Assembly: GCA_902489665.1 (NCBI GenBank)
Contig: CABUAT010000008.1
Coordinates: forward strand, 1-64,000
Direction: 5' to 3'
DNA: 64,000 bases
From: an uncultured Collinsella sp.
GTDB lineage: Bacteria > Actinomycetota > Coriobacteriia > Coriobacteriales > Coriobacteriaceae
The notes beneath the pieces were generated by a model. That model was not told where the DNA came from, did no database searches, and saw only the letters and a program-made list of their open reading frames with translations. Of this stretch, positions 34,338-43,248 are shown one piece after another. The translations under genes and the position numbers were made by a program. The first letter of the stretch is position 1. Every line of letters begins with the position of its first letter.

Positions 34338-35369
34338 CTATGCGCGCGGTATCGCCGTGCTATGTCGAATAATGAGCTGGCCGGGAATACGAATGGCAAC
34401 GGTTTTGCCCGCCGTACCCGCCTCGGGAACCGCATGCTCGAATACCTCGCGTCCGCGCTGATGTAGATCAAATCGCACGGTCGTGAGCTCGTTGTGTGCC
34501 ACAAAATCATCGAGCGAATCATCGACGCCCACCACGCTCACGTCCTCGGGCACGCGCAAGCCACTATCGCGCAGCGCTGCAATTGCGCCGTTTGCCATCT
34601 GGTCGTTTGCCGCGTAAATCGCCGTCATGGTGCGGTCGTGCTCGGCCAGATATCTGCCGGCCTCGTAACCGCTGTTGGCAGACCAGTCGCCCTCGAGCGG
34701 CGTCTGCGGCTTAATGTGCCTACGCTCGAGCGCATCCTGCCAACCGGCTCGACGAAATTGCTCGTCGACCGAGAACGACGGGCCGCCAATATAGCGAATT
34801 TGCTCATGCCCCAGCTCAAACAGGTGATTCATAAGCAAGAGCGAGCAGCCGTAATGATCGGAGTCTACCGTGGTCACCCGCGGGTGCGCGTACATGGTAA
34901 CGATGACCGTGCCAATGCCCGGCAGTGGATCAAACGTCTCAAAATCGGGCGCCATACGGCTCATGCCGATAATGATGCCGTCCACAGGCAGCGCGGCCAT
35001 ACGACGCGTTGCCTCGGCAAGCGAAAACTCCTCGGTCTTGGACATCTCGACCAGCGTGATGGCGCAATTATGCTCGCGAGCAGCGCTGGCGATGCCGTCG
35101 ATCATTGAGAGGTTGCCAAACTTGGTGACATCGTTGACGCACAGACCGACCGAATGGTAGCGGCCGTCGCGCAGCGAGCGACCGGCATAACTCGGACGAA
35201 AGCCGAGCTCTTGCATAGCGGCCTGCACGCGCTGGCGCGTCTGCTCGTTAACGTTGGGCAAGCCGTTGGCGACGCGCGAAACCGTCTGCTGCGAAACGCC
35301 AGCAGCGCGGGCGACGTCGGCCATGGAGACCGGACGCGTACCTGTATCGTTGGACGGGCGCCTTGCCAC
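34338..35369 (-). CDS. LacI-family regulator of galKT
   Basis: A 343-residue LacI/GalR repressor: HTH MADVARAAGVSQQTVSRVAN (16-35) then the ligand-binding domain with the FDP-type ending DVSVVGVDDSLDDFVAHNEL. GTG start with GGTGATCC upstream. It is divergent from galK, with three copies of an operator built on GTTAACGTACTCAT between the two genes, so it probably represses galKT and itself. The recognition-helix residues QQ differ from those of the other LacI proteins here. Confidence 0.9.
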   Translation of the reverse strand: MARRPSNDTGTRPVSMADVARAAGVSQQTVSRVANGLPNVNEQTRQRVQAAMQELGFRPSYAGRSLRDGRYHSVGLCVNDVTKFGNLSMIDGIASAAREHNCAITLVEMSKTEEFSLAEATRRMAALPVDGIIIGMSRMAPDFETFDPLPGIGTVIVTMYAHPRVTTVDSDHYGCSLLLMNHLFELGHEQIRYIGGPSFSVDEQFRRAGWQDALERRHIKPQTPLEGDWSANSGYEAGRYLAEHDRTMTAIYAANDQMANGAIAALRDSGLRVPEDVSVVGVDDSLDDFVAHNELTTVRFDLHQRGREVFEHAVPEAGTAGKTVAIRIPGQLIIRHSTAIPRA

Positions 35370-35461
35370 AGGATCACCTTCACCGTTGCGAGATCTGAAT
35401 AGCGTGCATGCCGGCCCGGGCAGAAATACACCCCGCGCCGAGGCCCGCTATCGTCGGACGC

Positions 35462-35667
35462 ATGTTAACGTACTCTACTTTTTCAATCCGCAACTCTTCT
35501 GCTCTATAAGTCCATACGGCAATACCGTTCACGGCTGAATTTCTACCGATTACCAGATTCTCAAAAAGTGATAAGCGTTGTGTTATGAGTACGTTAACAT
35601 AGCCCGTAACGTGCGGCATCGTGAACACTTGGTTCATGCCGCTTCAAGTTGTTAACGTACTCATAAC
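35462..35667. promoter_or_regulatory. Three LacI-type operators between regulator and galK
   Basis: ATGTTAACGTACTCT (35462-35476), ATGAGTACGTTAACAT (35585-35600, opposite orientation) and TTGTTAACGTACTCAT (35649-35664). Centre-to-centre spacing of about 123 and 64 bp would allow DNA looping. They resemble the operators at 51866-52034 except for A/G in ACGTA/ACGTG. Confidence 0.75.
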
Positions 35668-35707
35668 GGCGCAAAACTCACCCGTGCGCGCCAAGGAAAG
35701 GACTCCC

Positions 35708-36913
35708 ATGACCACTCCCGACGAAAAGACACTCGCCACGCTCACCAAGCTATTTGAGGAGGAGTTTGGCCCCATCGGCGACCGCCAGGTGCTCTACGTG
35801 CACGCGCCCGGCCGTTCCGAGATCAGCGGCAACCACACCGACCACGAGGGCGGCCACGTTATCGCCGGCTCGCTCGATGTCGCCGTTGACGGCATCGCCG
35901 TGGCAACCGACTCCAACAAGATTCGCGTCGCCGACGAGGGCTATCCTACGTTTGAAATCATGCTCGACACGCTGGATATTCAAGAGTCCGAGAAGGGCAC
36001 GTCCGCGAGCCTCGTCCGCGGCATGGCCCACGAGATTGCAGCCCTTGGCGTTGAGCCTCACGGCTTCGATTTTGCTTTCACCTGCTCCGTCCCCTCGGGC
36101 GGCGGCCTTTCCAGCTCCGCTGCCGTCGAGGCCGCATACGGCCGCGCCATGGAGACGCTCTGGGGCGCGCCCGCCATTGAGCCCGTCGCGCTCGCGCAGA
36201 TGAGCCAGCGCACCGAGAACAACTACTACGGCAAGCCCTGCGGTCTGATGGACCAGGCCGCCGTGTGCCTGGGTGGCCTCGCCTACATGGACTTTGAGGA
36301 CCAGGCTCAGCCTAAGACCCAGAAGCTCGAGCTCAACTTTGAGGATCACGGTTATGCGCTTGTGCTCGTTAAAGTGGGCACCGACCACGTGGCCGCCACC
36401 GACGACTACGCCGCCGTTCCGCGCGAGATGCAGGACGTCGCCGCCGAGTTTGGCAAGGCACGCCTGTGCGAGGTCGACGTTGCCGACTTTGACGCCAAGC
36501 TCCCCGAGCTGCGTGCCAAGCTGGGCGACCGTGCCTGCCTGCGCGCCATTCACTACTGGTACGAGAACGGCCTGGTCGACAAGCGCTGGGCAGCTCTGAA
36601 CGCCGGCGACATCGACCAGTTCCTGGTCCTGACGCGCGAGTCCGGTGCCAGCTCCGCCATGTACCTGCAGAATGTCGTTGCCAAACTGGGTTCTGAGCAG
36701 CCCTCCATGTATGCGCTGGCGCTGGCCGAGCACGTGCTCGACGGCCGCGGCGCCGTCCGCATCCACGGCGGCGGCTTTGGCGGCACCATCCAGGCGTTCG
36801 TGCCGCTCGACCTGGTCGACACCTTCATCGCCAAGATGAACGGCTGGCTGGGCGAGGACTCTGCACGCCACTACGCCATCTCTGATAAGGGGGCTTACGC
36901 AGCATGGCTGTAA
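35708..36913 (+). CDS. galK: Galactokinase
   Basis: Phosphorylates galactose to galactose 1-phosphate (Leloir pathway). The 401-residue GHMP kinase has signature GRSEISGNHTDHEGG (35-49), ATP loop VPSGGGLSSSAA (about 130-141) and the C-terminal GGGFGGT. The signature has Asn in place of the usual Glu (GNHTD rather than GEHTD), a variant known in other anaerobe galactokinases. ATG with AAGGA 5 nt upstream. It overlaps galT by 10 bp and is controlled from the operator-rich gap before it. Confidence 0.93.
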   Translation: MTTPDEKTLATLTKLFEEEFGPIGDRQVLYVHAPGRSEISGNHTDHEGGHVIAGSLDVAVDGIAVATDSNKIRVADEGYPTFEIMLDTLDIQESEKGTSASLVRGMAHEIAALGVEPHGFDFAFTCSVPSGGGLSSSAAVEAAYGRAMETLWGAPAIEPVALAQMSQRTENNYYGKPCGLMDQAAVCLGGLAYMDFEDQAQPKTQKLELNFEDHGYALVLVKVGTDHVAATDDYAAVPREMQDVAAEFGKARLCEVDVADFDAKLPELRAKLGDRACLRAIHYWYENGLVDKRWAALNAGDIDQFLVLTRESGASSAMYLQNVVAKLGSEQPSMYALALAEHVLDGRGAVRIHGGGFGGTIQAFVPLDLVDTFIAKMNGWLGEDSARHYAISDKGAYAAWL

Positions 36914-38532
36914 TGACCGACGTGTGCGACGCCGCGCAGAACCTGATCGAGTACGCCATTCACCGATCGATGATCGGACAGGACGACCGCATCTGGGCAT
37001 ACAACACCATTCTGGAGTGCATCGGCGCCACGGGCCCCGCGCTCGAAATGACCTGGGCGCTCCAGACCGAGAAGCTCTCGCTCTTGCATCCCGATACGCT
37101 CCCCGACTTTGACCTTGAGGGCACGCTTGCCGTGCTTTCGGAGGCCGCCGTTGCCAATGGCGCCGCTGAGGATACGACCTCGGGCCGTGATCGTATCGCC
37201 ATGCGTGTTATGGGCGTGCTGATGCCCAGGCCTTCGGTTGTAAACGAGGAGTTCAACGGCCGTCTGGGCGTCAACGAGCCCAAGGCTGCAACCGACTGGT
37301 TCTACGGCCTGTGCTGCGACGCCGGCTATGTGCGCCGCGCCGCCATCGCACGCAACATTAAGTGGAGCACCCCTACCAACTGGGGCGACCTGGAGATCAC
37401 CATCAACCTCTCCAAGCCCGAGAAGGACCCGCGCGATATCGCTGCCGCCGGTGCCGCCAAGAACACGGGCGAAAAGTATCCCGCCTGCCAGCTGTGCATC
37501 GAAAACGAGGGCTACCCCGGGCGTTCGGCAGCAGCCGACGGTGGCGCCCACCCCGCCCGCCAGAATCTGCGCGTTATCCCCATCCAGCTCGACGGCGAGC
37601 GCTGGGGTTTCCAGTACAGCCCGTATGCGTATTTTAACGAGCACTGCATTGCTATGAGCTCCGAGCATCGCCCGATGCACGTGGACCGCAAGGGCCTGAC
37701 CTGCCTGCTCGACTTTGTCGACCTGTTCCCGCACTACTTTATTGGCTCCAACGCCGACCTGCCCATCGTGGGCGGCTCGATCTTGTCGCACGACCACTTC
37801 CAGGGCGGCGCACACGAGTTCCCCATGATGCACGCCGCTGAGGTCTCGCAGTTTAGCGTGCCCGGCTTTGACCAGGTCAGCGGTACCGTGTTGCAGTGGC
37901 CGCTCTCGGTGCTGCGACTGCGTTCGCACGACCGCGCCCAGCTGCTCGACGCCGCCGAGAAGATTATCCTTGCCTGGCGCGAGTGGACCGATGAGTCGGT
38001 TGGCGTCGTCGCGCACACAGCCGATGGCGTGGCGCACAACACCGTGACGCCCGTCATCCGCCGCGTCGACTCCCGCGGCAATGCCGGCGGCGAAATCTAC
38101 GAGGCCTACCTGGCGCTTCGCTGCAACATCACGACTGACGAGCATCCGCTGGGCGTATTCCACCCGCATGCCGAGTACCACCACATTAAGAAGGAGAACA
38201 TCGGCCTGATCGAGGTCATGGGCCTGGCCATTTTGCCGCCACGCCTGGTTCCCGAGCTCGGCGCCGTCCGCGAGCACCTGCTGGCCGCCAAGGTCGACGC
38301 AAGCTACGACCTTGGCGCCGCACTCGAGGGCGACGACCTTTGCCGCAGCCACGCCGCATGGGCCGAGGATGTCTTTGCACGCCGCGCCGATGAACTTACG
38401 ACCGACAACGCCATCGATATCCTGCACGAGGAGGTCGGCGTGGTGTTTGGCCACGTGCTCGACAACGCCGGCGTCTTTAAGTGGGACGAGGCAGGACGTG
38501 CCGCCCAGCAGCGCTTTATCGACTCGCTGTAG
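36904..38532 (+). CDS. galT: UDP-glucose-hexose-1-phosphate uridylyltransferase, class II
   Basis: Swaps galactose 1-phosphate with UDP-glucose. The 542-residue protein is the long class II GalT of Firmicutes and Actinobacteria, with NTPTNWGDLEITINLSKPEK-like segment (STPTNWGDLEITINLSKPEK), PACQLCIENEGYPGR and the nucleophile region SHDHFQGGAHEFPM. Start at 36904 with AAGGGGG 10 nt upstream; an ATG at 36913 in a TAATG junction is an alternative. UDP-galactose epimerase is not in the window. Confidence 0.93.
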   Translation: MAVMTDVCDAAQNLIEYAIHRSMIGQDDRIWAYNTILECIGATGPALEMTWALQTEKLSLLHPDTLPDFDLEGTLAVLSEAAVANGAAEDTTSGRDRIAMRVMGVLMPRPSVVNEEFNGRLGVNEPKAATDWFYGLCCDAGYVRRAAIARNIKWSTPTNWGDLEITINLSKPEKDPRDIAAAGAAKNTGEKYPACQLCIENEGYPGRSAAADGGAHPARQNLRVIPIQLDGERWGFQYSPYAYFNEHCIAMSSEHRPMHVDRKGLTCLLDFVDLFPHYFIGSNADLPIVGGSILSHDHFQGGAHEFPMMHAAEVSQFSVPGFDQVSGTVLQWPLSVLRLRSHDRAQLLDAAEKIILAWREWTDESVGVVAHTADGVAHNTVTPVIRRVDSRGNAGGEIYEAYLALRCNITTDEHPLGVFHPHAEYHHIKKENIGLIEVMGLAILPPRLVPELGAVREHLLAAKVDASYDLGAALEGDDLCRSHAAWAEDVFARRADELTTDNAIDILHEEVGVVFGHVLDNAGVFKWDEAGRAAQQRFIDSL

Positions 38533-38579
38533 CACGCGAGCTCGAACGCACGCACTTAACAAATAGCGCCTACACGACC

Positions 38580-38619
38580 ACGGCGCCCGCCGGCAACATC
38601 GCCGACGGGCGCCGTTTTC
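38580..38619 (+). terminator. Terminator of galKT
   Basis: CGGCGCCCG (38581-38589) pairs with CGGGCGCCG (38606-38614), an inner GCCGGC/GCCG extends it, and TTTT follows. Confidence 0.75.
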
Positions 38620-38650
38620 TGATGCAAGGGTAGCTAATTTGCACCAAAAC

Positions 38651-38689
38651 AAGGAGTGTTCCAAACTGCCGGCAGAGAAGGAACGCCCC
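38651..38689 (+). repeat. 39-bp direct repeat, left of the ATPase gene
   Basis: Begins AAGGAGTGTTCCAAACTGCC and contains GCCGGCA and GGAACG. It recurs in the same orientation at 40162-40200 with five mismatches, bracketing the ATPase gene, and inverted near 24048-24088. Confidence 0.75.
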
Positions 38690-38707
38690 CAGGTGCCGAC
38701 CTAAACC

Positions 38708-38796
38708 CCCACACTATTCGATGGAAAAACGTGGTTGCCTCCCACATTATTCGATGGAAAAACGTGGTTTACTCCCACATTTTTCGATGGAAAGAC
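38708..38796 (+). repeat. 33-bp tandem repeats in the ATPase promoter region
   Basis: Units start at 38708, 38741 and 38774 (third partial), each with CCCACA, TTCGATGG and, in the first two, AACGTGGTT. Each full unit is an imperfect dyad: CCACaTTaTTC against GAAAAACGTGG. The third unit reaches the -35 region of a promoter with -10 TATACT (38808-38813), so they look like operators. Confidence 0.75.
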
Positions 38797-38836
38797 CAAG
38801 ACGGTCTTATACTAACCATGATCGTTAGGAGGCAGT

Positions 38837-40138
38837 ATGCAGCGACAGCTAATGGACGAACTCATCGCTTGGAAATCTAGGGCAAACCGCAAGCCCCTCC
38901 TGCTTAAGGGGGCCCGCCAGACGGGAAAAACCTGGCTTCTCAACGAATTCGCAGGCCAGCAGTATCAAAACGTCATCCGTTTTGACTTTATGCTCGAACC
39001 GGGCGCACGTTCGCTGTTCGACGGAAGCCTTGACCCCAAACGCATCATCTCCCAGATAGAGCTCCTGCGCGGCCAGACCATAACGCCGACAGACACGCTC
39101 ATCATCTTCGACGAAATCCAAGAGGCACCGCGCGGCATCACCTCGCTCAAATACTTCAACGAGCTGGCGCCGGAATACCATATCATGGCAGCCGGCTCCT
39201 ATATGGGGCTCGCGCTCCGACGCGAAAACGAGCCGTTCCCCGTCGGCAAGATCGACCAGCTCACCATGCGCCCCATGGGGTTTGTCGAGTTCGTTCGTGC
39301 CGTCGATGGCGATCCGCTCGCAGATGCCATCCTTGCCGCAGACATGGACCTGCTGGCAAACGTTTCCGAAAAGCTCGAGCGCCTGCTCAAGGAATACCTC
39401 GTTGTCGGAGGCATGCCAGAAGTTGTCTCCGCTTTCGCCGCCTCCCACGATTTCATCGAGGCCCGCAGGCTTCAGCAGCAAATCATCGAAGCTTATGAAT
39501 CCGATTTTGGCAAACATGCGCCAGCCCGCATCGTCGAGCGCATGAGGCTGGTTTGGAAATCCCTTCCCGGCCAGCTCGCAAAGGAAAACAAGAAGTTCGT
39601 CTACGGCGCGCTTCGTCCCGGGGCGCGCGCACGCGATTTTGAGGAAAGCCTCCAGTGGCTCATGGACTATGGAATCGTTCATAAGGTACCACGTGTTTCC
39701 GCCCTAAGAGCACCGCTCACAAGCTACGAGGATCTCTCGGGCTTCAAGCTGTTCTGCATCGACACCGGCATCCTCGGAGCACTCTCCGGCCTCACACCAG
39801 CCATTGTTCTGAACGGGCCCGCTGTTTTTACGGAGTTCAAAGGCTCGCTGACCGAGCAATACGTCGCACAGGAGCTTTTGCTCCAAGGCAAAACTCCCGC
39901 GTATTGGTCATCTTCCTCCGGCAATGCAGAGACTGACTTTGCCATCGACCATGCGGGGACCGTGCTTCCGCTCGAGGTCAAGGCGGCAGAGAATCTCAAA
40001 GCAAAGAGCCTGAGGATTGCCTGCGAGAAGTTCAAGCTCGAGCGTTGCGTGAGAACATCGTTAGCGGCATATAGAGACGAAGGCACGCTCGTCAATATTC
40101 CGCTCTGGGAGATTGGGCAAATCGACAAGCTGGCATAG
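38837..40138 (+). CDS. AAA ATPase with DUF4143 domain
   Basis: A 433-residue protein of the AAA_14/DUF4143 type: Walker A GARQTGKT (25-32), Walker B LIIFDEIQEA (about 87-96), sensor AAGSYMGLAL, and a C-terminal DUF4143 domain with a nuclease-like core (AETDFAID, LPLEVKA). These proteins are widespread, vary within species, and have no settled function; links to mobile or defence DNA are often suggested. AGGAGG precedes the ATG. It is bracketed by 39-bp direct repeats and preceded by tandem dyads, consistent with a self-regulated cassette. Confidence 0.9.
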   Translation: MQRQLMDELIAWKSRANRKPLLLKGARQTGKTWLLNEFAGQQYQNVIRFDFMLEPGARSLFDGSLDPKRIISQIELLRGQTITPTDTLIIFDEIQEAPRGITSLKYFNELAPEYHIMAAGSYMGLALRRENEPFPVGKIDQLTMRPMGFVEFVRAVDGDPLADAILAADMDLLANVSEKLERLLKEYLVVGGMPEVVSAFAASHDFIEARRLQQQIIEAYESDFGKHAPARIVERMRLVWKSLPGQLAKENKKFVYGALRPGARARDFEESLQWLMDYGIVHKVPRVSALRAPLTSYEDLSGFKLFCIDTGILGALSGLTPAIVLNGPAVFTEFKGSLTEQYVAQELLLQGKTPAYWSSSSGNAETDFAIDHAGTVLPLEVKAAENLKAKSLRIACEKFKLERCVRTSLAAYRDEGTLVNIPLWEIGQIDKLA

Positions 40139-40161
40139 GCGCTGTGGAGGGGGTGCCCCGT

Positions 40162-40200
40162 AAGGAGTGTCCCAAACTGCCGGCAAAAAAGGAACGTCTC
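40162..40200 (+). repeat. 39-bp direct repeat, right of the ATPase gene
   Basis: AAGGAGTGTCCCAAACTGCC start; partner of 38651-38689. The two enclose about 1.5 kb holding only the ATPase gene and its tandem repeats. Confidence 0.75.
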
Positions 40201-40281
40201 TATCTGCCGCATTCCCGAAGCAAGGCAACGCCGATGTCTTGGAAACGACAGCGAGCGGGCCGCATTTGAGACAAGGTGACG

Positions 40282-40394
40282 CGAAACGAAAGGGCGCTGA
40301 CCTTCTGGTCGCGCCCTTGAAGTTGAACGTCAGATTGTCCAAATGCGGCCCGCGCAGCGTCGGCAGGTTACGGCGTTTGGTAAAACGCCGTAAC
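40282..40394 (-). repeat. 3' repeat with GTTACG hairpin, copy 2 (lacC)
   Basis: Nearly the same 110 bp as after aroG (23923-24045), inverted, so that it has the same orientation relative to lacC. The hairpin is 40367-40394, 14 bp beyond the lacC stop, followed in RNA by CGACGCTGCGCGGGCCGCA. Confidence 0.75.
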
Positions 40395-40408
40395 TCGACG
40401 CCGTAACC

Positions 40409-41344
40409 CTAAAGCTCCGTTACTTCAACGCTGTTGTAGACCTCGTCCCAGCGGTCCATGACCAGGTGGCCGGTCTTGGGATCCATGGCGTTGAGCTTGC
40501 CGCAGGTATTGGCGGTCTTGAGCACCGTGACGTCGTCGGCACCAGCTGCAATGGCATGCGCAAAGCCGGCGATGGTCGAGTCACCGGAACCCGTTGCGTT
40601 CACAGCCGCAATCGCGGGCGTCTTGGCGCGGAACGCGCGGCCCTCATGGAAGCCCACCGAACCGGCAGCGCCCATCGAAACGACAACCCAGGGGATACCG
40701 GCAAAACGGTCATCGGCGGCAAGCGCCTCGCGCAGGGCATCGACATCATCGGTCGTAAAGGACGTACCCAGCAGGCCGTTAATCTCGGTCAGGTTGGGCT
40801 TTACGAGCTCAGGCTTAGCGTCGGACTCCAGCGCGGCCTCCAGCGATGCACCCGAGGTGTCGAGCAGCACCTTGGCGCCCGCCTCCTCGGCGATCTTGAC
40901 GAGCTCGGCATAGTAGCCGGCATCGACACCACGCGGCAGCGAGCCCGAAAGCGTCACAACGTCCGCCTTCGCTGCAAGCTCGGCAAACTTGGCCGTAAAG
41001 GCCTCGAGCTCGGCCGGGGCGATCTGCGGGCCGCTCTCCAAAAGCTCGGTCTGATTGCCCTCGTGCAGGATATTCAGGCAAATGCGCGTCTCGCCGGCAA
41101 TGGGCACAAAGTCGTTTTTGACGCCGTCGGCATCCATAAGCTCGGCCATATAGGCACCCATGTGGCCACCCAGCAGACCGGTCGCGAGCACGTCGTCGCC
41201 CAGCTGCAGAAGCACGCGGCTCACGTTGAGGCCCTTACCGCCGGCGGTCTTTTCGGGCGTTACGCGGTTAACATCGTCGATGACCAGTTTGTCGAGCTGG
41301 TAACGGGTATCAATCGACGGGTTCATGGTAACGGTCAGAATCAT
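40409..41344 (-). CDS. lacC: Tagatose-6-phosphate kinase
   Basis: Phosphorylates tagatose 6-phosphate to the 1,6-bisphosphate. The 311-residue PfkB-family kinase follows LacC closely: MILTVTMNPSIDTRYQLDKL, KTAGGKGLNVSRVL, VTLSGSLPRGV, VSMGAAGSVGF, NATGSGDSTIAGF with the catalytic Asp, and the MDPKTGHLVM region seen in LacC. ATG 41344 has CAGGAG 6 nt upstream. It is the last gene of lacA-lacB-lacX-lacC. A 1-phosphofructokinase role is the main alternative. Confidence 0.88.
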   Translation of the reverse strand: MILTVTMNPSIDTRYQLDKLVIDDVNRVTPEKTAGGKGLNVSRVLLQLGDDVLATGLLGGHMGAYMAELMDADGVKNDFVPIAGETRICLNILHEGNQTELLESGPQIAPAELEAFTAKFAELAAKADVVTLSGSLPRGVDAGYYAELVKIAEEAGAKVLLDTSGASLEAALESDAKPELVKPNLTEINGLLGTSFTTDDVDALREALAADDRFAGIPWVVVSMGAAGSVGFHEGRAFRAKTPAIAAVNATGSGDSTIAGFAHAIAAGADDVTVLKTANTCGKLNAMDPKTGHLVMDRWDEVYNSVEVTEL

Positions 41345-41400
41345 ATTGAACTCCTGTTTCCGGGGCACGGCACGCGCGGCCCCAAACATACGATAGCTCG

Positions 41401-42282
41401 TTAAAGGATCTCGATCTCAAAGCCGCGGGTGACGGTCTCCCCCGGCTTGGCAACCAGGCAGCCACGCTTGTGCTCCAGAATATCGTCCTCGTCGGAGCAG
41501 GTGGACAGGCCGCCCCACGGTTCCACAGCCACAAAGTCGCCCTCGGGCTTGCTCCACACAATCAGGTATGGCATATCGGGGAACGTCAGGCGCACGCCCT
41601 TGTCCTCGGTTTTCTTGGTCAGCGTAACCACGCGGCTCTCGAGCACGTCAAAGATGGTCTCCGCGAAGTCGAAGAGTTCGTGGGTCAGCGGCAGGTTCTG
41701 GTCGATCATGGGGTTCTTGCTGCGATGCTCAACATCAATCAGGCCCGTCGAGGGAACGGCAGTACAGAGCTCGGCGGCCTCGCGCTGCTCAAAACGGAGC
41801 TCGTAGTCGTCATAGGACTCGCCCTCGTCGAGCGGGCACTTAAAGCCAGGGTGACCGCCCACAAAGAATGGCATGTCCTCGGTGCCCTCATTGGTCACCT
41901 CGTACGAAACGGCCACCTTTGCCGCATCGATCGTGTAACGAGCAACGATCTTAAACGGATACGGGTACTGCTCGAGCAACTCGGCATGGTCGGCAGAGCT
42001 TAGGCTCAGCGCAACCATGTTGTCGCTCTGCTCCTCGAGCTTCCACTCCTGTTTGCGCGCAAAGCCGTGGCGGGCGAGCTTAACCTCGCGGCCGCCCATG
42101 GTCATTGCGCGACCGTCACGAAGACCGCCGCAGATCGGGAAGCAAATAGGTGCCTGGCCCGACCACACCGCCGGATCGCCCTGCCACAGATACTCGCGAC
42201 CGTCGGCCACAATTGAGGTGAACGAGCCGCCCGCCGTGCTCAGTGCTACGCGGATAGAACCGTTATCAAGAACAAACTCCAT
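41401..42282 (-). CDS. Aldose-1-epimerase family protein, LacX-like
   Basis: A 293-residue galactose-mutarotase-fold protein of the LacX/YeaD type: FTSIVADGREYLWQGDPAVW, APICFPICGGLRDG, ARHGFARKQEW with the active His, and FFVGGHPGFKCPL. LacX is commonly encoded with the lac tagatose-pathway genes, as here between lacB and lacC; it may equilibrate anomers of galactose or its 6-phosphate. ATG 42282 has GAAGG 5 nt upstream. It is 56 bp before lacC. Confidence 0.88.
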   Translation of the reverse strand: MEFVLDNGSIRVALSTAGGSFTSIVADGREYLWQGDPAVWSGQAPICFPICGGLRDGRAMTMGGREVKLARHGFARKQEWKLEEQSDNMVALSLSSADHAELLEQYPYPFKIVARYTIDAAKVAVSYEVTNEGTEDMPFFVGGHPGFKCPLDEGESYDDYELRFEQREAAELCTAVPSTGLIDVEHRSKNPMIDQNLPLTHELFDFAETIFDVLESRVVTLTKKTEDKGVRLTFPDMPYLIVWSKPEGDFVAVEPWGGLSTCSDEDDILEHKRGCLVAKPGETVTRGFEIEIL

Positions 42283-42660
42283 AGGAGCCTTCCCTTTCTT
42301 ACGACAGCCCGCCAAGTCAATAGGGCTGATAGAAAACCGGCCCGCGCCCCCTCACAGAAACGCGAGCCGTCAATTGAAAAGCTGCAAATCGCCAAGTACA
42401 GCCAAGAGCAAAGCACTCAAGCAAAGCAAGCAAACGTGTTATCGGAGCAGCTCGCCGTACCAGAACACTTCGCAACAACAGGGGCGATCTCACAGGTCAC
42501 TCAAACGTCAGCGAGCGGCGCTCAGGTGCCCCAGGTCGCCGCGAAAGAGGAGCGACGCGTACTTCATGTACGCGAGCGACGGTTTGAGCGACGAGATGGG
42601 GTGCATGAGCGTCGCGCAGCGTCGACCCGTTACGCGGTTTGGTAAAACCGCGTAACCTCC
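42283..42660 (-). other. 378-bp gap in the lac operon with two hairpins
   Basis: Between lacB and lacX. No gene is supported. It contains the lacB terminator-like repeat (42613-42656) and a hairpin CGCGTAC (42556-42562) with GTACGCG (42568-42574). lacX-lacC may therefore need read-through or their own promoter near 42300-42450. Confidence 0.5.
42613..42656 (-). repeat. 3' repeat with GTTACG hairpin, copy 3 (lacB)
   Basis: The hairpin at 42629-42656 (GTTACGCGGTTT stem, loop TACC in RNA) follows the lacB stop by 4 bp, then GTCGACGCTGCGCG as in the aroG and lacC copies. The longer 3' part is not conserved here. Confidence 0.7.
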
Positions 42661-43185
42661 CTAGTCGTGGTACTCGCCGCGGTCCCACTTCTCCAGGAAC
42701 TCGTCAAAGAAGTGCGGGTCGGCCTGAGCCTCGGCGTCGGCCTTATTGCAGGCGTCGATCTTGGCGATCAGGGCGTCGTGCTCGGGAGTCTTCTCGTAGG
42801 GCTCCTCAAGGAAGGCAAGCATGATATCGGCCATCAGGAACTCGCCGGTGATCTTGCCGCCAAAGCCCACGATGTTGGCGTTGAGCTCGCGACGGGCATA
42901 CAGGGCAGAGGTCATGTCGCGGACCAGGGCGCAACGGGCGCCGGGAACCTTGTTGACGGCGTTGGTGATGCCAATGCCGGTGCCGCACAGGGCCACGCCA
43001 AAGTCGGCCTTGCCGCTGGCAACAGCCTCGCCCACGGCCTTACCGTAGATGGGATAGTGCGTACGGGTGTGGCTGTAGGTGCCGCAGTCGAGCACCTTGT
43101 AACCAGCCTGCTCCAGGCGGTCGGCCAGATAGATCTTCTCGTCCGTAACGATATGGTCGCAACCGATTGCGATGGTCTTCTTCAT
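42661..43185 (-). CDS. lacB: Galactose-6-phosphate isomerase subunit LacB
   Basis: With LacA, converts galactose 6-phosphate to tagatose 6-phosphate. The 174-residue protein of the RpiB/LacAB family begins MKKTIAIGCDHIVTDEK and has CGTYSHTRTHYPIYG, the active-site Cys loop ALCGTGIGITNAVNKVPG and NANIVGFGGKITG. AAAGGA lies upstream of the ATG. It follows lacA by 63 bp. Confidence 0.93.
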   Translation of the reverse strand: MKKTIAIGCDHIVTDEKIYLADRLEQAGYKVLDCGTYSHTRTHYPIYGKAVGEAVASGKADFGVALCGTGIGITNAVNKVPGARCALVRDMTSALYARRELNANIVGFGGKITGEFLMADIMLAFLEEPYEKTPEHDALIAKIDACNKADAEAQADPHFFDEFLEKWDRGEYHD

Positions 43186-43248
43186 CAGAACGTCCTTTCG
43201 TCTGAATTCACAAGTTGAGGTAGAAGTTCGAGTTCTCGGTGGCTCTCG

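Noticed and set aside
38708..38796. CRISPR or minisatellite at the ATPase promoter
   Set aside because: Direct 33-bp tandem units without spacers, only about 2.7 copies, placed over a promoter.
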